Below are positions 22,966-31,776 of a stretch of 36,606 nucleotides of DNA, piece by piece. Location of the stretch: assembly GCF_014197855.1 (NCBI RefSeq), contig NZ_JACIGJ010000026.1:1-36606 (forward strand), in the 5' to 3' direction. This stretch comes from Roseospira marina. Its GTDB lineage: Bacteria > Pseudomonadota > Alphaproteobacteria > Rhodospirillales > Rhodospirillaceae. The first letter of the stretch is position 1, and every line of letters begins with the position of its first letter. A program made the position numbers and the translations under genes. Under the pieces are notes generated by a model that saw only the letters and a list, made by a program, of their open reading frames with translations, did no database searches and was not told where the DNA came from.

Positions 22966-24576
22966 TCAGGCCGCCGCCGGGACCCCGCCTCCGGTCGTGT
23001 CTATTCCTTCCATCAGCCGGCACGGGTCGACCAGCAGGATCAGGCGGTTGCCGCCATTCAGCTTCACGGCTCGGCTGAGCACGCGCTGTTCCACGGTGGA
23101 CATGCGGGGTGTCTCGATCACGGCGTCGGCGGGCATGCGCAGCACCTCGCTGACGCCGTCCACGACAAAGCCGGTGCGGCGCCCGTTGAGGTCCAGCACG
23201 ATCACCCGCTGGCGGTCGCCGCGTGCCTGCTTCGGCAGGCCGAGCCGCACCCGCAGATCGATGACCGGCAGCACCCCGCCGCGCAGGTTCATCATGCCTT
23301 CGACATAGGCCGAGGTCTTGGGCACCTCGGTCATGACGTCCGGCACCCGCAGGATTTCCTGCACATGCTCGACCATGATGCCGAATTCCTGGTCGATCAT
23401 CTGGAAGACGATGGCCTGTAGATCCTCGGCGCCGGGTTCCGTTGTCATCTTACTCTCCCTGACCGCGTCTTCCGGGTCGTCGCGTTCGGGCCCCGCGCCC
23501 ACGCCCGCGGGCAGAGCACCGCTTCGGAACATGCGGTCGATCCCCAGCACCGAGACCAAGCGACGCCCATCGTCCAGCCGGCAGATGGCCGTGATGTCGC
23601 CCCGGGAGCCTTCGGCGAGGAGGTCTGGAACCTCACTGACGGCCTTCGGGTCGATCCGGATCACGGCGTTGACCTTGTCCACGACCAGACCGATGCGCCG
23701 CAGCGCACCACTGCGATCCGCCGTGCGGACGACGACGACGCGGTGGCTGTCGCTCAGCGGTTCGGTGGGCAGGCCAAGCATCCGGCGCATGCACACCAGC
23801 GGCAGCACCCGGCTGCGCAGCGTGATGATTCCCAGAACATGGGGTGGGGCGTTCGGTACCGTGCCGATGGAGTCCGGCACGCGCACGATCTCGTCCACGT
23901 GCTCTATGGCGAGGCCGTAGTCCTGTCCGGCCAGACAGACCGACACGAGCCGGTTGGCTTCGTCCTCGCCCTCGGTGTCCGCGACGACGCGGCCAAGGTC
24001 CGAGAGGCCGAGGGAGGTCTCGGCGGCCTCCCGGATGTCCGCCAGCGAGAACTTGAGGCCGACGACCTTTTCCGGATCGACAAGCTGGACCAGCGCGCCG
24101 CCGGGCTGCTTCACCACGCCATCGAGAAGGTCACGCCCGACAAAGCTTTCGATATCCTCGGCCGGGTCGACATCGCGGGCTTCGACGTGCATCACGCGGG
24201 CCACGCGGTCGACCACCAAGCCTACGGTCTGGCCGATATCGACCACGATGACGCGCGTGGCCTCGTCGGTGGTTCGGGGCTCCAAGCCGACGAGGGTGCG
24301 GAAATCCAGAATGGGCAGAACCCGCCCGCGCAGGTTGGCCAGGCCGAGCAGGGCCGTCGGGGTCATCGGCACCATCACCGCGCGCGGCACCCGAATGATC
24401 TCCAACACCTTGGTCATGCAGAAGGCGAACGCCTGATCGCCGACCGCAAAGCCGACGTGCTCCGAACTGACCAAGGTCGCGTCGTCCGGAGACGCACCGT
24501 CCGGCGGGGGAAGAGCTGCATCCGGTGGCGCAGCCGAGGCCGGGGTGCCGGCCGTGTCTTCCGTCTTGTCGTCCAT
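22966..24576 (-). CDS. cheW: Triple-CheW-domain coupling protein
   Basis: A CheW protein normally has one domain of about 150 residues; this 536-residue protein has three in a row. Domain 1 (about 37-165) has VGFAVGDQAFAF and LANLRGRVLPILDF, domain 2 (about 205-345) VSVCLAGQDYGLAIEHV and IITLRSRVLPLV, domain 3 (about 390-525) IVFQMIDQEFGIMVEHV and MMNLRGGVLPVIDLR. It should link receptors to CheA, and three domains could cross-link or enlarge the array. I use ATG 24576 with GGAG nine bases upstream; a TTG at 24591 is the alternative. It is 61 bp downstream of the receptor gene. Confidence 0.93.
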   Translation of the reverse strand: MDDKTEDTAGTPASAAPPDAALPPPDGASPDDATLVSSEHVGFAVGDQAFAFCMTKVLEIIRVPRAVMVPMTPTALLGLANLRGRVLPILDFRTLVGLEPRTTDEATRVIVVDIGQTVGLVVDRVARVMHVEARDVDPAEDIESFVGRDLLDGVVKQPGGALVQLVDPEKVVGLKFSLADIREAAETSLGLSDLGRVVADTEGEDEANRLVSVCLAGQDYGLAIEHVDEIVRVPDSIGTVPNAPPHVLGIITLRSRVLPLVCMRRMLGLPTEPLSDSHRVVVVRTADRSGALRRIGLVVDKVNAVIRIDPKAVSEVPDLLAEGSRGDITAICRLDDGRRLVSVLGIDRMFRSGALPAGVGAGPERDDPEDAVRESKMTTEPGAEDLQAIVFQMIDQEFGIMVEHVQEILRVPDVMTEVPKTSAYVEGMMNLRGGVLPVIDLRVRLGLPKQARGDRQRVIVLDLNGRRTGFVVDGVSEVLRMPADAVIETPRMSTVEQRVLSRAVKLNGGNRLILLVDPCRLMEGIDTTGGGVPAAA

Positions 24577-24637
24577 GCCACGCCACTCCAAACCAGAAGG
24601 GGGAGACGGGGCGCGCTCGCCCCTGTCCCGCGACGGC

Positions 24638-26620
24638 CTAGACCGCCGTCTGGAGTTCGTCGGCCGTGGAGGCGATCTCCTCGATGGCGCGGCTCAACTC
24701 GCCGGCGCTCTGGCGTTGCTGGCGTGCGGCCGACGCCGCCTGTTCGGCCGCCTTGCGCGCCTGCTCGGCGGCCGAGGCGATCTGCTCCATCCCAGTCTTG
24801 GCCTCGTCGACCGAGGTCAGGATCTCCTGGCTGGCGGTCAGGGCTGCCTTGCCGTTGTTTTGCACGCCGAGCGTTTCGCGCTCAATGCGACCGAGCGCCT
24901 CGCGCGATTTCGCCGCGCGGGCCGATTCCTGCTGGGCCTCGCCGGCGATTTCCGACAGATCGCGGCGCACGGTCCGGATCTGGTCGCGGATCGCCTTCAC
25001 CAGGTCCTTGATCTGCTCGGCGTTCTCGCTGGCGTCGTTGGCGAGGTTCTGAATGTCGGTGGAGACGACGGCGAAGCCCTTGCCATATTCGCCGGCCCGG
25101 GCGGCTTCCACCGCGCCGTTGACCGCCAGCATGGACGTCTGGATCGCCACGTTGGCGATGGAATCCACGATTTTGTCGATGCGGCCGCTCAACTCGTCCA
25201 GTTCCGAGATCTCTTCCACGCCCTTTGATGCGTTTTCCGCCGCCGAGTCGATGCCCCCGATCATTTCGGTGACGGCTGCACGGTTCTCGTTCAACAGGCC
25301 GGTCAGCTTGTCGGTCATGTCCACCGCCTGCTGCGCCTTGCCTTCGCTCTCCTTGGCGCCTTTCGCGATTTCGCCGATGGCCGTGGCGCCCTGCTCGACG
25401 GCGGCCGCCTGTTGCTGAGCACCGGCCGCGATCTGGGTGATGGCATCCATGATCTCGTTGGCGGAGCGATCCAGCTCGCTGATGGTGGCCGACAGTTCCT
25501 CGGCGGCGGCGGCGACCTCCTCGGAGCTTTTGCCGATATCCGGGCTGCTCTTCAGTTCCTCGGCCAGTTCGTCGAGCGCGGCCGACGCGGCGTTGGACTC
25601 GTCGAGCGCCTGGGACTGCTGCGCAACGGACTTCCGCGCTTCCTCACAGGCGTGGGACTGCTCCTCGGCGGCGGCGGCCACCTGTTCGCCGCCTTTCGTC
25701 GCCTGCTCGCTGGCGGCTGACATCTGTTCGGTTGTCGCGACGATCTCCTCGGCGGCTTTCTGAATCAGGGTCATGTCGGCGACGATGATATCGAGCTGGC
25801 TGACCACGCTCTTGCCCCGCTCCACCTCGGCCTGGGCGCTTTGCGCCGACTCGCGCGATGCGGCGGCAATGCGGCCCGACATTTCCCGGATCTGCTGGAT
25901 CAGGGTTTCGATGCTGGTGGCGTTCTTTTCCGACCGCTCGGCCAGGGCGCGCACCGTGTCGGCGACGACCGCGAAGCCCTTGCCGTGGGTGCCGGCGCGC
26001 GCGGCCTCGATCGCCGCGTTCAGCGCCAGCAGGTTGGTCTGATCGGCGATCCGGATGACCGCGTTGACCGCTTCGATGATATCGTTGGCCCGCTTCTCTA
26101 GGTCGTTGAGTTGCGCGACCGATCCGGTCTGGCGGTCCGCCGCGCGCGACACGTTCTGGACCAGCGCCCGGATGTCGTCGCCGATCTCGCCGACATTGCG
26201 GGCCAGCAGGACGGTCTTGTCGCGGGAGTTCCGCGCCCCGTCGAGCTGGACGCGCATGCGGCCGTTGATCTGGCCCAGAGCCGCGACACTTTGTTCCGAC
26301 GCGGCGGCGGCTTGTTCGGCGCCGGCCGCGATCTGCTCCATGTTCCGGCCCAGTTCCTCGGACGCGGCGGAGGCCTCCTGCACGCCCGACGTTAATTCGC
26401 TGGTGGCGGAGGCGACGCGCTCCGCGGCTTGCTGCTGGCGCGCCAGGGTGCGGGCTCGCCGACGCTTCTCATCCGCCATACCGCCACCGGAAGCCGCCGC
26501 GCCACCGCTGGGTCGGGTGGGGGAGCGCCTGACGTCCCGACCGGATGGTGACGTCGTCGTGCTCGCGCCGCCGTTCGCCTTTCTGGACGTCGACGGAGAG
26601 GTCGTCTGCATCAGGGCCAT
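24638..26620 (-). CDS. Soluble chemoreceptor with two MCP signalling modules
   Basis: About 660 residues with no membrane helix or sensor domain. It contains two separate MCP hairpins in tandem: tip 1 (about 190-230) reads [20 protein letters not shown], and tip 2 (about 489-529) reads [20 protein letters not shown]. The stretches between are Ala/Glu/Gln-rich heptad coiled coil with Glu-Glu/Gln-Gln pairs that could be methylation sites. The N-terminus (1-50) is Ser/Thr/Arg-rich and looks unstructured. The start is uncertain: ATG 26620 is favoured, ATG 26611 possible, and TTG 26668 has no ribosome site. As the first gene of the operon it should organise the array; with two tips it could bind two CheA/CheW rings or stack arrays. 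Confidence 0.88.
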   Translation of the reverse strand: MALMQTTSPSTSRKANGGASTTTSPSGRDVRRSPTRPSGGAAASGGGMADEKRRRARTLARQQQAAERVASATSELTSGVQEASAASEELGRNMEQIAAGAEQAAAASEQSVAALGQINGRMRVQLDGARNSRDKTVLLARNVGEIGDDIRALVQNVSRAADRQTGSVAQLNDLEKRANDIIEAVNAVIRIADQTNLLALNAAIEAARAGTHGKGFAVVADTVRALAERSEKNATSIETLIQQIREMSGRIAAASRESAQSAQAEVERGKSVVSQLDIIVADMTLIQKAAEEIVATTEQMSAASEQATKGGEQVAAAAEEQSHACEEARKSVAQQSQALDESNAASAALDELAEELKSSPDIGKSSEEVAAAAEELSATISELDRSANEIMDAITQIAAGAQQQAAAVEQGATAIGEIAKGAKESEGKAQQAVDMTDKLTGLLNENRAAVTEMIGGIDSAAENASKGVEEISELDELSGRIDKIVDSIANVAIQTSMLAVNGAVEAARAGEYGKGFAVVSTDIQNLANDASENAEQIKDLVKAIRDQIRTVRRDLSEIAGEAQQESARAAKSREALGRIERETLGVQNNGKAALTASQEILTSVDEAKTGMEQIASAAEQARKAAEQAASAARQQRQSAGELSRAIEEIASTADELQTAV

Positions 26621-26760
26621 GAAGACGTGTCCCTTTGTTGGTCGCGGGGCCGGCGCGATGATCGACAAACGCGCCGGCCAAACCGGGGCCTTTTATGAAT
26701 CGCGTGCGGTGTGCCGAGGCGGCCGAACGGTCGCTCCCCTGCGCACAAGTGCAGTGGGAT

Positions 26761-26776
26761 AGCAATTCCAGTGCCA
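26761..26776 (-). promoter_or_regulatory. Sigma54 (RpoN) promoter of the chemosensory operon
   Basis: The minus strand reads TGGCACTGGAATTGCT. This matches the RpoN consensus TGGCAC-N5-TTGCW at every specified base, with the required 10 bases between the -24 GG and the -12 GC. Transcription would start near 26750, about 130 bases ahead of the receptor ATG. It lies in the only sizeable gap upstream of the ten-gene operon. An enhancer-binding activator would be required; none is encoded nearby. Confidence 0.7.
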
Positions 26777-26918
26777 CGCCGTATCTGCGGCTACGCTTTA
26801 GGAGACGTACCACATCGTGTCGGTGTGTCGCGGAGACGGCACGCAAAGAGGGAGCGGTCGCAACGGGCCCTCATCTTGACGATCATTTTGCATCGCAGAT
26901 TGGCGCTGACGGGTGATT

Positions 26919-27605
26919 TTAGGCGCCATATACACGCAAAACGGCGGCGAGGGGATCCGGTCCGATCACCGGCCCGTGGAGGAACAGCACGGCCAGATAG
27001 AGCCCAAGGCCCACGATCCAGGTGATGAGGCGTGGCATGCGATGACGAAACGGGGCCCGCGCCATGTCCGTGCGCCAGGCGGCCAGACGCTCCACGCCGT
27101 GAGTGCGTCGGGCTTTCGCCGCGCCGATGGTCGGTCCGGCTAGGGACAGGGCCAGCAGGGACCCGAACAGGACGGCCTGGACCGCGTCCCCGTTGGCGAT
27201 CAGATGAGCGCCCGCCCACAGGGCGAAGGCTACGGGAAGGGGATGGCGGATCAGCCCGGCCGTCCCCGGTCGGGCGGGGTTGAACGGGCCCCGGGCGAAG
27301 GACAGGGAAAAGGGGTTCGGTTCCAGCACCGCCGCCGCCAGCAGTACACAGACCGGCGCCATAACCGCGACCAGCATGGCGGTGGTCCAGGGGAACGGCC
27401 CCCACAGCCAGACATAGGGGGCGCGGATGGCCGCCGAGATGACCCAGGTCAACAGGGCCAGGGAGACCCCCGAATAGACGATCCGGTAGGGGCGCGCCCC
27501 CAGGCCGGCCAGCAGGCGCCCCCGGATTCCCGGCAGGCCCGCCACCGCGTGGGAGCCAATGAAGGCGACCAACGCGGCCCCGAATTCCGCGAAACTGCCA
27601 ACCAT
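26919..27605 (-). CDS. nnrU: NnrU-family membrane protein
   Basis: A 228-residue integral membrane protein of the NnrU family, related to the isoprenylcysteine methyltransferase/NnrU fold. Around six hydrophobic helices are visible, with the family mark HLIANGDAVQAVLFGSLLAL, RHPLPVAFALWAGAH and a Gly/Pro-rich loop. NnrU genes are found with nitric-oxide reductase genes in denitrifiers; their biochemical role is unsettled. The ATG at 27605 starts the conserved region; an ATG at 27632 overlaps the nnrS stop as ATGA and would add nine residues by coupled translation. It is the distal gene of nnrS-nnrU. Confidence 0.9.
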   Translation of the reverse strand: MVGSFAEFGAALVAFIGSHAVAGLPGIRGRLLAGLGARPYRIVYSGVSLALLTWVISAAIRAPYVWLWGPFPWTTAMLVAVMAPVCVLLAAAVLEPNPFSLSFARGPFNPARPGTAGLIRHPLPVAFALWAGAHLIANGDAVQAVLFGSLLALSLAGPTIGAAKARRTHGVERLAAWRTDMARAPFRHRMPRLITWIVGLGLYLAVLFLHGPVIGPDPLAAVLRVYGA

Positions 27606-27628
27606 GGTCCGCCCACTCCATCCTGGAT

Positions 27629-28807
27629 TCATCCGCCGCCCGTTTCGCGCCGTGGCACAACCTGGATCGGGCCGTAGCGCAGCAGATAGAGGGTGAAGCC
27701 CCCAATCCAAGCTCCGCCGGACGTCAGGAGCAACGGCATGTACAGCCCGTCCGACAGGCCCGCCCAGACCCGCGTCGCGGCGGCGGTGAGCAGCAGCAGG
27801 TAGACCAGGGTCGTCACCCAGCCCGCGTGCAGCGGCCGGCCGCTGTGTCCGAGCGTTGCGCGGGTCATGACGGCCACGATCATGACGGTGATGGCGCCGG
27901 CCGTCAGACCGTGCAGGGCTGCTACCTCCGGCACCAGATCGGGCCATCCAGCGGACAGCGCCGCCAGCAGCAGGCCGAGCGGGATACCCAGGTACCCGAG
28001 ATGCAGGATCCAGACCAACGGTTCGGCGCCTGTCGCCATTCCGCGCCAGCGCGACAACCGAATCAGATTGGCCACGCCGGCCAGTCCCAACAGGACGGTC
28101 CCCGCCCAGCCCTGCGGCTGGACCGTCCAGACCAGCAACGCCACCAGGGTTGCGATCAAGACGGCCGTATCGAAGCGGCCGAACGGTGCCGGCAGCCGTT
28201 CCGCCTTGCGCTGGGCCAGCCAGTTGCGCGTGAAGCTGGGCACGATGCGGCCACCGATCAACGCGATAAGTCCCACCAGGACGGCGATGCCCAGGCGCGG
28301 CCCGATGGTCTCGTCGGGCAGAAGAAAGGCGGATTCCAGCCAATCCCATACGTTGGCCAGGGCCAGCAGGCCCAGCGCGGCGCCCACGGGCAGGTTGCGC
28401 CGGTTTCCCCCGGCGATCACCTCCCGGACCACGACGACGCACAGAGTCACCGGAAAGGCCACGTCTACCACCGCCGCCAGCGGCCAGGGCACCGGCAGCG
28501 CCGCCAGCACGCGGGCCGCCGCCCAGAGCAGGACCAGCAGGAGCAGCGGCACGCCCGACAGTGGCAGGCGCCCGGTCCAGTTCGGCACGGCCGTCAACAC
28601 GAAGCCCGCGACGGCGGCCCCGGCGAAACCGAACAGCATCTCGTGGGCGTGCCAAGACAGAGGGTCCATCGGACCGCGCAGCAGGACACCGCCCCGCAGG
28701 AACAGCAGCCACAGGGCCATGGCCACCAGGGCATAGACCCCGGACAGTAGGAAGAATGGGCGGAAGCCCCGTTCCAGGAAGCCTCCGCTCTTGATGCGAG
28801 GTGTCAT
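27629..28807 (-). CDS. nnrS: NnrS-family haem/copper membrane protein
   Basis: NnrS is a 12-helix membrane protein linked to relief of nitrosative stress and to denitrification gene expression. The 392-residue protein begins SGGFLERGFRPFFLLSGVYAL, the usual NnrS start, and contains the conserved WHAHEMLFGFAGAAVAGF, the signature His pair of the family, followed by TAVPNWTGR and further His residues (ALHGLTAGAITVMI, LGHSGRPL). It is cotranscribed with nnrU. A short amidotransferase-like fragment lies upstream on the same strand. Confidence 0.93.
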   Translation of the reverse strand: MTPRIKSGGFLERGFRPFFLLSGVYALVAMALWLLFLRGGVLLRGPMDPLSWHAHEMLFGFAGAAVAGFVLTAVPNWTGRLPLSGVPLLLLVLLWAAARVLAALPVPWPLAAVVDVAFPVTLCVVVVREVIAGGNRRNLPVGAALGLLALANVWDWLESAFLLPDETIGPRLGIAVLVGLIALIGGRIVPSFTRNWLAQRKAERLPAPFGRFDTAVLIATLVALLVWTVQPQGWAGTVLLGLAGVANLIRLSRWRGMATGAEPLVWILHLGYLGIPLGLLLAALSAGWPDLVPEVAALHGLTAGAITVMIVAVMTRATLGHSGRPLHAGWVTTLVYLLLLTAAATRVWAGLSDGLYMPLLLTSGGAWIGGFTLYLLRYGPIQVVPRRETGGG

Positions 28808-28873
28808 GGGGTGGATCCGTTCGGGGTTGGAGGAAGGGGAAGAGGCCGTCCGGCCGAGACGCGACCCGCGTCG

Positions 28874-28969
28874 TCAGGGCACCGTCCCGGCGCGACCCGC
28901 CTGATTCCAGACGTCGCGGGAGACCCCAGCGCGTTCGACATCGACGTGCTGAAACACCAGAATACGCAT
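28874..28969 (-). pseudogene. N-terminal relic of a class-I glutamine amidotransferase
   Basis: A 31-codon frame begins MRILVFQHVDVERAGVSRDV. This is the characteristic N-terminus of GMP-synthase-like class-I glutamine amidotransferases (typically MRILVFQHV, then a His-Pro-Gly-like turn and FRDFL). AAGGA six bases upstream is a proper ribosome site, so it was once a real gene start. Homology ends near NQAGRAG and a stop follows; the catalytic Cys and His parts are absent. The remainder was deleted, leaving nnrS next to it. Confidence 0.6.
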
Positions 28970-29091
28970 GGTCGGTCCTTTCCCGTGCGTTCCTCTCCTG
29001 GGCCGCATGCCGTCGGGACAGCCCCCATGCGGGGCGTCGCGGAGCCGGCCGTGGGTCCCTCATTCGTCCCGTGTGAAAAGAACTCTACGCC

Positions 29092-29808
29092 ATGTCGCTC
29101 CGCCGCCCCGAAGACATCGCCTGCGCCCGACGGTCCGTTCTGCTGCGCGGTCTGGCCGACGATGCCCTTCAGGATATCCTGGCATCCGCGACCGTGCAGG
29201 ACGCCCCGCACGGAACCACGCTGTTCGTCGAGGGAGACCCCGCGCACAGCGTCTATGTCGTGCTGGAGGGCTGGATCAAGCTGTGCCGCCTCTCGCCGAG
29301 CGGCGCGGAGGCGGTGGTCGGCGTGTTCGCCCGCGGCGAGAGCTTCGCGGAGGCGGTCGCCTTCCGCAACGCAACCTATCCGGTTAACGCCGAGGCCGTG
29401 ACCGACGCGCGCCTGTTGCGCCTGGACGTGGCGACCCTGCTCGACCGCATGCATCGACGCCCCGACCTCGGGCCGGCCATCCTGGCGGCCGCCTTCAGTC
29501 ATCTGCACGCGCTGGTGCAGCAGGTGGAGCAACTCAAGGCCCGCACGGGCGCGCAACGTCTGGCGGCGTTCCTGGTGGACCTGTGTCCGGCTGATGCGGG
29601 GGCGTGTACCGTGACGCTGCCCTATGACAAGGCGCTGCTGGCCGGGCGCCTCGGCATCCAGCCGGAGAGCCTCAGCCGTGCGTTCGGCCGGTTGCGGGAT
29701 GCCGGCGTCCAGGTACGGCAGAATCAGGCTGCCATTGACGACGTTGCGCGCTTGCGGGCGTTCGTCGACCAGGACCGCGCCGAGTTCTGGCGCAAGGGCG
29801 AGGGATGA
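29092..29808 (+). CDS. nnrR: Crp/Fnr-family regulator of the DNR/NnrR type
   Basis: A 238-residue cNMP-fold sensor followed by a winged helix. The N-terminal beta-roll shows GTTLFVEGDPAHSVYVVLEGWIKL in shortened form and RGESFAEAVAF. The DNA-binding helix reads LLAGRLGIQPESLSRAF, with the E-x-x-S-R spacing of FNR-type readers of TTGA half-sites. The N-terminal Fe-S cysteine cluster of FNR is missing, which points to the NO/haem-responsive DNR/NnrR group. It lies divergent from nnrS-nnrU and convergent with norCBQD, and a matching box stands ahead of norC. The exact subgroup is inferred from context. Confidence 0.85.
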   Translation: MSLRRPEDIACARRSVLLRGLADDALQDILASATVQDAPHGTTLFVEGDPAHSVYVVLEGWIKLCRLSPSGAEAVVGVFARGESFAEAVAFRNATYPVNAEAVTDARLLRLDVATLLDRMHRRPDLGPAILAAAFSHLHALVQQVEQLKARTGAQRLAAFLVDLCPADAGACTVTLPYDKALLAGRLGIQPESLSRAFGRLRDAGVQVRQNQAAIDDVARLRAFVDQDRAEFWRKGEG

Positions 29809-29822
29809 CGCCCGCGGCCCCG

Positions 29823-31769
29823 TCATGAGACCACCAGATGGCGGTAGAGATCGGGCAGGGCGGTCGTCAACCGGTCCGCCTCTCGGATGACGGCGTAGCC
29901 CCCGCGCCCGAACAGGCGCGGAAACCAGCGCTGTCCCTCGGTGTCCACCGTGATACCGAAGACAGCATGGCCCTGGCGTCGGGCTTCCCGCACGGCCATG
30001 CGGCTGTCTTCGATGCCGTGGCGGCCTTCATAGTGGTCGATGTCGTTCGGTTTGCCGTCGGTGATGATCAGCAGCAACCGCCTTGCCTGCGGCTGACGCC
30101 CGAGCCCGGCCGCGACATGGCGGATCGCGGCTCCAAGGCGGGTGTAGTGCCCGGGGGCTAACCCGGCGATGCGGGCCTCCACGGCCGCCCCCATCGGTTC
30201 GGTGAAGTCCTTGACTCGGGACAGGAACACATGATGGCGGCGACGCGAGGAAAACGCGCTGATGGCGCAGGCGTCCCCGGCCGCGGTCACGCCCCAGGCC
30301 AGCGCGGTCAGGGCCTCGCGTTCGATCTCGATGATCGGGCGTCCCGCGACCACGCTTTCGGTCGAGCGGGAGACATCGAGTAGGATCGAGACCGCGAGGT
30401 CGCGCGCCTCCTGACGCGCGGCGCGCCAGACCCGGTCCGATTCCTCGCCGGTGGCGGCAAGGTCGGCGCGCGCGCGGACCACGGCGTCAAGGTCGAGATC
30501 CGCCCCGTCCGGCTGCGCGGGCAGCAGAACGCGGCGCGGACGCAGGGCCTCGAACCGGCGCTGCACCATCCGGATCCGGCGGGCCGCGCGCGGATCCGGC
30601 GGCGGCAGGGCAACCGCGGGCTCGGCCGGGCTGTCCAGCACACGCACATGATCGGGCAAATAAACCCCGCGCCGGGCGTCCCATTCCGGATAGGTGACGG
30701 GCGCCGACAGGCGGGCGCGCTCCGCCTCTTCCGGCGCGAGGTCGAGGTGCAGGCGCAGGCGCGTCGCCGGGGCTTGGCCCGTCTGCGTCAGAGTCACCTC
30801 GTCGAGATCGTCGGCGGCCTTGCGGGCGCCGTCCGGGTCGTCGTCCTCCACCCGGCGGTTGACGTTGAGGAACGCCGCGAAGGACAGGATGGCTTCGAAG
30901 CGGTGGAGAATCAGGCTGTCGCGGCGCTGCGGTCGATCCGCGCGCCGGCGGCGGGCGCGGTGGGTGGTCTCCGCCGTGTCCGGCGGCGGGCCCGCGGAGG
31001 CCGTGTCGGAGTCCGCCGGGGTGCCGTCTCCGGTCACGAACGGGCGCAGGTCGGGCCACAGCGGGACGGGCCGCGCCGGGCGGTAGCCGCGTGGGGCCGA
31101 AAAGGCAGACAGGTCGGAACCGTCCGTCGTGACCGCCTCGGTCATCCGGCGGGCGAGGGGGGCGGTCGGGGCCGGGGCCCCCAGCCGGTGTGCGATGACC
31201 GCTTCCACCGCCCGTTCGAAGGGCGGCAGGGCGTGGCGAGGGCGCTGGCGCAGACTGTGAGCGGCCAACGTCGTGTGGACGGACCGAAGCCCCGGACAGG
31301 CGACCAACGTCGCCCGGGTCAGACGGTCCGCGAGGGCCAGCGCCCGCAGGTCCGCGCGCAGTGGATCGGTGTCCGGGGGCGGCGGTTCCGCTGCGGCGTG
31401 CGCCAGCATGGCCGCGAGCCACAGATACAGCGCCGTGTTCGCGTCCCGAGACGGGAACACGGCCATGCGGGGGGGCAGACGCAGGCTGGCGCCGTCGAAG
31501 GACGCGCGGTGCAGCCGCTCCGATTCCGTGCCAAGACGACGGCGGCGCGACAGCCGGTGACGGCTGGGCTCCGGCGCGGCCGCACGGATCGCGACCGAGG
31601 CGGCACCCCCCAGGCCCCGGAACAGCACGGCCAGCCGTGCCTCGACCGCGCTCAGGTCCACGGCCGCGTCGTCATGGGTGGCCGGGGCGTCGAAGCGCGT
31701 AGCGACATCGTGCCACAGCCGGCCGACGCTCTCCTCGGGTTCCCAGGGTGTGAAGGCGATCCCCGGCAT
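29823..31769 (-). CDS. norD: NorD, VWA-domain activation protein for NO reductase
   Basis: NorD is needed with NorQ to bring the NorCB complex to its active state, probably by helping insert the non-haem iron. The 648-residue protein has a large Arg/Ala-rich N-terminal region and a C-terminal von Willebrand A domain with the MIDAS motif DVSRSTES, and the later Thr/Asp positions (GHYTRLGAAIRH, LIITDGKPNDIDHYEG). NorQ, the AAA+ partner, is encoded seven bases upstream. Ends convergent with the regulator gene, 14 bp away. Confidence 0.93.
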   Translation of the reverse strand: MPGIAFTPWEPEESVGRLWHDVATRFDAPATHDDAAVDLSAVEARLAVLFRGLGGAASVAIRAAAPEPSRHRLSRRRRLGTESERLHRASFDGASLRLPPRMAVFPSRDANTALYLWLAAMLAHAAAEPPPPDTDPLRADLRALALADRLTRATLVACPGLRSVHTTLAAHSLRQRPRHALPPFERAVEAVIAHRLGAPAPTAPLARRMTEAVTTDGSDLSAFSAPRGYRPARPVPLWPDLRPFVTGDGTPADSDTASAGPPPDTAETTHRARRRRADRPQRRDSLILHRFEAILSFAAFLNVNRRVEDDDPDGARKAADDLDEVTLTQTGQAPATRLRLHLDLAPEEAERARLSAPVTYPEWDARRGVYLPDHVRVLDSPAEPAVALPPPDPRAARRIRMVQRRFEALRPRRVLLPAQPDGADLDLDAVVRARADLAATGEESDRVWRAARQEARDLAVSILLDVSRSTESVVAGRPIIEIEREALTALAWGVTAAGDACAISAFSSRRRHHVFLSRVKDFTEPMGAAVEARIAGLAPGHYTRLGAAIRHVAAGLGRQPQARRLLLIITDGKPNDIDHYEGRHGIEDSRMAVREARRQGHAVFGITVDTEGQRWFPRLFGRGGYAVIREADRLTTALPDLYRHLVVS

Positions 31770-31776
31770 GGCGGCC

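Noticed and set aside
26669-26918. Sigma28-type promoter ahead of the chemosensory operon
   Set aside because: TAAA and a GCAGATAC-like element are present on the minus strand but at the wrong spacing; the sigma54 match is far better.
26919-29063. 714-codon minus-strand frame through nnrU and nnrS
   Set aside because: Only its last part is real (nnrU in frame). Upstream of 27632 it is an out-of-frame shadow of nnrS.
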